Source: Rhizobium sp. N324 (GTDB lineage Bacteria; Pseudomonadota; Alphaproteobacteria; Rhizobiales; Rhizobiaceae). Taken from it: 64,000 nt of DNA. Both the position numbers and the translations under genes were made by a program. Of this stretch, positions 61,599 to 64,000 are shown piece by piece. Position 1 is the stretch's first letter. Each line of letters starts with the position of its first letter. The notes under the pieces were generated by a model. The model saw only the letters and a list, made by a program, of their open reading frames with translations, ran no database searches and was not told where the DNA came from. The stretch covers positions 3,041,001 through 3,105,000 of the forward strand of contig NZ_CP013630.1 in assembly GCF_001664485.1 (NCBI RefSeq), given 5' to 3'.

Positions 61599-61873
61599 GG
61601 TTTTACTTCCGGCTTGGGTCTGAGCAAGAAAGGCAGAAATCGCGGCCGGGAGCAAGATCGGCCTCGCATCGCGCTTCCGCGACCGGTGCAGAACTCCATG
61701 CGATCGAACCCATCTGTCTATAAAAACACAATAATTCCAAAAAGATATCTTTGGTAACCGAAAAGTTAACGTGTCAAAACGTCGCTTTGACGCTTGGCGC
61801 AAATCAGCTTAGCCCGGAATCTGCCCGTCCATGAAAGGCGGGCTTCACGACGAACTTTTCGAAGGAGGTTCAA

Positions 61874-62377
61874 GTGACCAGTGTTTCATCTCTCGGCAGC
61901 GCCTTATCCCAGTACCAGTCTCCGCTTTCCAGCCTCGACAAGAATGGCGACGGCGTCATTTCCCCGGATGAGCTCGCCGCCGCATCGCAATCCTCGTCAT
62001 CCGGCACGGCGGCGACAGCAGACGACGGCGACGACAGCAGCGCCGATATCGTCAAGAAGATCACCGCCGACATCCTGTCGCTGATGCTGTCCCTGCAGAA
62101 GACTGACGGCAGCGACAATCAGAGCGACGGCAGCGATCAGAGCGACGACGATTCCAAGGGCGTCTTTGCCGCGATGGATAGCAATGGCGACGGCAAGTTG
62201 ACCGAGTCCGAATTCCTCGCCGCCGATCCGAACAAGATTAATACGTCAGGCGATAGCGACCCGCTCCTCACCAAAGTGCTGAGCGACATGCAGACGGCCC
62301 TCCAGGCCCACCGCAATACCTACGGCGCTTCCGCCGCAGCGGATGATTCCCCAGCCGATGGCGTGACCGCGGCATAG
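61874..62377 (+). CDS. EF-hand domain protein
   Basis: The 167-aa protein begins at GTG 61874, with GAAGGAGG upstream. It has two EF-hand loops: DKNGDGVISPDE near 23 and DSNGDGKLTESE near 100, both with Asp/Glu at the calcium positions. The linker is Ser/Asp-rich (SDGSDQSDDDSK). Rhizobia have many such cytosolic or exported calcium-binding proteins; the signal for export is unclear. Confidence 0.85.
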   Translation: MTSVSSLGSALSQYQSPLSSLDKNGDGVISPDELAAASQSSSSGTAATADDGDDSSADIVKKITADILSLMLSLQKTDGSDNQSDGSDQSDDDSKGVFAAMDSNGDGKLTESEFLAADPNKINTSGDSDPLLTKVLSDMQTALQAHRNTYGASAAADDSPADGVTAA

Positions 62378-62601
62378 TTCGGCGTGGGGCTCCGCCGGGG
62401 GAGCCTCGGTCCGCCGGACGCAAGAGCGTCTTGCGCTGTCCTCCCATTTCGACTCAAGAGTCACCTCCACCTATCGCACTGATTGTATTAGCATATTCTT
62501 TTTCAGCCGATTGCTACCGCTAGTGCCAGATTTAACACTTGCGCGTCCGCGCCCGGAAATCCACAAGTTGATATTGCGATAAAGCGAAGGGACTGGCCTT
62601 G

Positions 62602-63231
62602 ATGAAAGCGCTGCTGCTCGTCGACATTCAGAACGGCTTCTGTCCGGGCGGCAATCTGCCGGTGCCGGATGGCGACAGGGTGGTTCCCGTCGCAAACAGC
62701 CTGATCGACAGCGGCAAATACGACCTGATCGTCGCCTCGCAGGATTGGCACCCGCCGGGCCACGGCAGCTTCGCCTCGGCCCATCCGGGCGCCGCGCCTT
62801 TCGAGATGGGCGAACTGTCGGGCAAGCCGCAGATGATGTGGCCCGACCACTGCATTCAGGGCACGCTCGATGCCGAACTGCATCCGAAGCTGAAATCGGA
62901 AGAGATCGACCTGATCCAGCAGAAGGGCGAGGATCCCGATATCGACAGCTATTCGGCCTTTCGCGACAATGACCGCGATGCCTCGACCGGCCTTTCCGAT
63001 TTTCTCGAGGACCAGGGTGTCACCGATCTCGACGTCTGCGGGCTGGCGACCGACTATTGCGTCAAGTTCTCCGCGCTCGACGCGCTGGAGATGATGCCCG
63101 GTGTTCGCGTCCGCTTTATCGAGGACGCAAGCCGCGGCATCACCCCCGAAGGCGTCGCCGCCGCCGTCGACGAGATGCGCGCGCATGGCATCGCCGTGGT
63201 CAACAGCGCGGACGTGCTTCTGCGCGAATAG
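62602..63231 (+). CDS. pncA: Nicotinamidase
   Basis: The 209-aa isochorismatase-fold enzyme converts nicotinamide to nicotinate for NAD salvage. LLVDIQNGFCPGGNLPV has the catalytic Asp, SQDWHPPGHGSFAS the metal site, LATDYCVKFSALDA the nucleophile Cys. I use ATG 62602; TTG 62599 is one codon longer. Confidence 0.93.
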   Translation: MKALLLVDIQNGFCPGGNLPVPDGDRVVPVANSLIDSGKYDLIVASQDWHPPGHGSFASAHPGAAPFEMGELSGKPQMMWPDHCIQGTLDAELHPKLKSEEIDLIQQKGEDPDIDSYSAFRDNDRDASTGLSDFLEDQGVTDLDVCGLATDYCVKFSALDALEMMPGVRVRFIEDASRGITPEGVAAAVDEMRAHGIAVVNSADVLLRE

Positions 63232-63436
63232 ATCGGCGCCCTACTTGAGCAGGTACACGTCGAAATCTCATCCCTTCCGGCAACCGGGCCGAAGCGCTTG
63301 ATGAGGCCTGATTGACCTTTCCATCCCGGACACGACCTGTAGAGCAGCAGGATAACCGAAGCGCAGATGCCCCAACTTATGATGTGGGCGGACTTACGCT
63401 TGCGCAAGTAGGGAATCTGAAAGGTCGCGACGCTCT

Positions 63437-63682
63437 TCAGAATTTTTCCTCCCTCTCAAGCAGATGGATATCCTCGGCAAGGTCTTCTATTCTCTTCAAC
63501 AATGCGGCCTGGGCATCTCTCAGCCCTCGATTGTAGAAGTACGGCCCGATCTCCTCGGCGAAGAAGTCGAGCAGGAATTCAGCCGGCAACGCACCAATGG
63601 GATCGAGTTCTCGATCGAAATAGGCGCGGATGCGCGCAACGATCTCAGCCTTTTCGTCCTTCGAAAATTCGATCTTCTTCAT
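63437..63682 (-). CDS. DUF2164 family protein
   Basis: This 81-aa helical protein starts MKKIEFSKDEKAEIVARIRA and contains LPAEFLLDFFAEEIGPYFYN, matching DUF2164. Function unknown. It is convergent with pncA. Confidence 0.88.
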   Translation of the reverse strand: MKKIEFSKDEKAEIVARIRAYFDRELDPIGALPAEFLLDFFAEEIGPYFYNRGLRDAQAALLKRIEDLAEDIHLLEREEKF

Positions 63683-63814
63683 GAGGTTCTCTCCGGCCGA
63701 TGTGATCAGGACTTTGATGCTTCAGCGAAATCGATCGGTCAATCAACGAAATTCAATTGCCGCAGCAGGCCATAGCCCATAAGTGAAAGCTGAATTTCCA
63801 ACAGGATCATTCCC

Positions 63815-64000
63815 ATGAATCGCGCCGACTTTGTTGAAGGTTTGCGGGGCGGCTCCGCCGTTGCGCTGGCGTCGGCACCCTTCGGCGCTCTGTTCGGGGC
63901 GCTCGCGGTCGAAAACGGCCTGTCGCTTTCTGAGGTCGCCTTTATGAGCGCCACCGTCTATGCCGGCGCCAGCCAGATGGTCGGCATCGAGCTCTTCGGC
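63815..64000 (+). CDS. azlC: AzlC-type branched-chain amino acid permease, 3' end outside window
   Basis: I read it from ATG 63815: the product starts MNRADFVEGLRGGSAVALAS and runs into FGALAVENGLSLSEVAFMSA and YAGASQMVGIELFG, the AzlC N-terminal pattern. With AzlD such proteins export branched-chain amino acids. Only 62 residues are visible. Confidence 0.82.
   Translation, partial: MNRADFVEGLRGGSAVALASAPFGALFGALAVENGLSLSEVAFMSATVYAGASQMVGIELFG

Noticed and set aside
1..64000. CRISPR arrays, insertion sequences, integrases or transposases
   Set aside because: No regularly spaced repeats and no recombinase or transposase motifs were seen anywhere in the window.

Overview
The window reads as a Rhizobium-type alphaproteobacterial chromosome (R. 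etli / R. leguminosarum group or close relative). The evidence is a two-piece, permuted alpha-type tmRNA whose tag reads ANDNYAEARLAA, with sspB beside it; DUF4169, DUF2164 and DUF2000 genes; a rhizobial flagellin; a general-stress-type GGAAC/GTT promoter; and GC-rich codon use on the right half.

The left half (1 to about 32275) is a genomic island whose other end lies outside the window. It has more AT-rich codons, many rare starts (GTG/TTG), and is dominated by defence-type and nucleotide-handling genes. It ends inside the chromosomal thyA. That thyA keeps its first 176 residues, including the catalytic Cys146, then runs into foreign sequence. The island carries its own full-length, divergent thymidylate synthase (31231-32145) within 150 bp of the break, so it appears to have broken an important gene and supplied a substitute. 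No integrase, transposase or IS is visible.

Island layout: (a) 689-7640, minus strand, is a tightly packed cluster: OGG-fold glycosylase, a small beta-rich protein, a PfkB kinase fused to a nucleoside 2-deoxyribosyltransferase, a QueC-like enzyme, an Mrr-like nuclease, a PEP-synthase-like ATP-grasp protein, a 51-aa protein and a dGTPase. It faces a divergent XRE regulator with a tandem-repeat operator. This is the best candidate for an undescribed system. (b) 8077-17529 holds an Mrr-STAND NTPase, a very large SF1 helicase, a secreted trypsin-like protease with two PAN domains, a small protein and an Mrr-type nuclease. (c) 17776-22234 holds a hypothetical protein, a K+ channel with a C-terminal HTH-like segment, a membrane protein at a recombination scar, and an unknown protein. 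(d) 22517-25718 holds a SIR2 / nucleoside-kinase fusion coupled to a second deoxyribosyltransferase, then an orphan beta-class DNA methyltransferase. (e) 25625-30655 is an operon of a soluble FtsH-like AAA protease, two paralogous metallophosphoesterases and a Cys-tailed unknown, with a divergent XRE gene. A third metallophosphoesterase is cut by the left edge.

The right half is ordinary backbone: tmRNA/sspB, AsmA, an FAD-linked dehydrogenase, aldo/keto reductase with a divergent LysR gene, an AbrB-type membrane protein, AraC, DUF2000, an OmpA lipoprotein, flagellin, an RND efflux pair, a class III nucleotide cyclase, a decayed antitoxin, the PrkA-YeaH-SpoVR stress operon, a PhnB-like protein, UvrD helicase, an EF-hand protein, nicotinamidase, DUF2164 and the start of an AzlC permease. 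Functions are assigned by reading motifs by eye; no database search was run.
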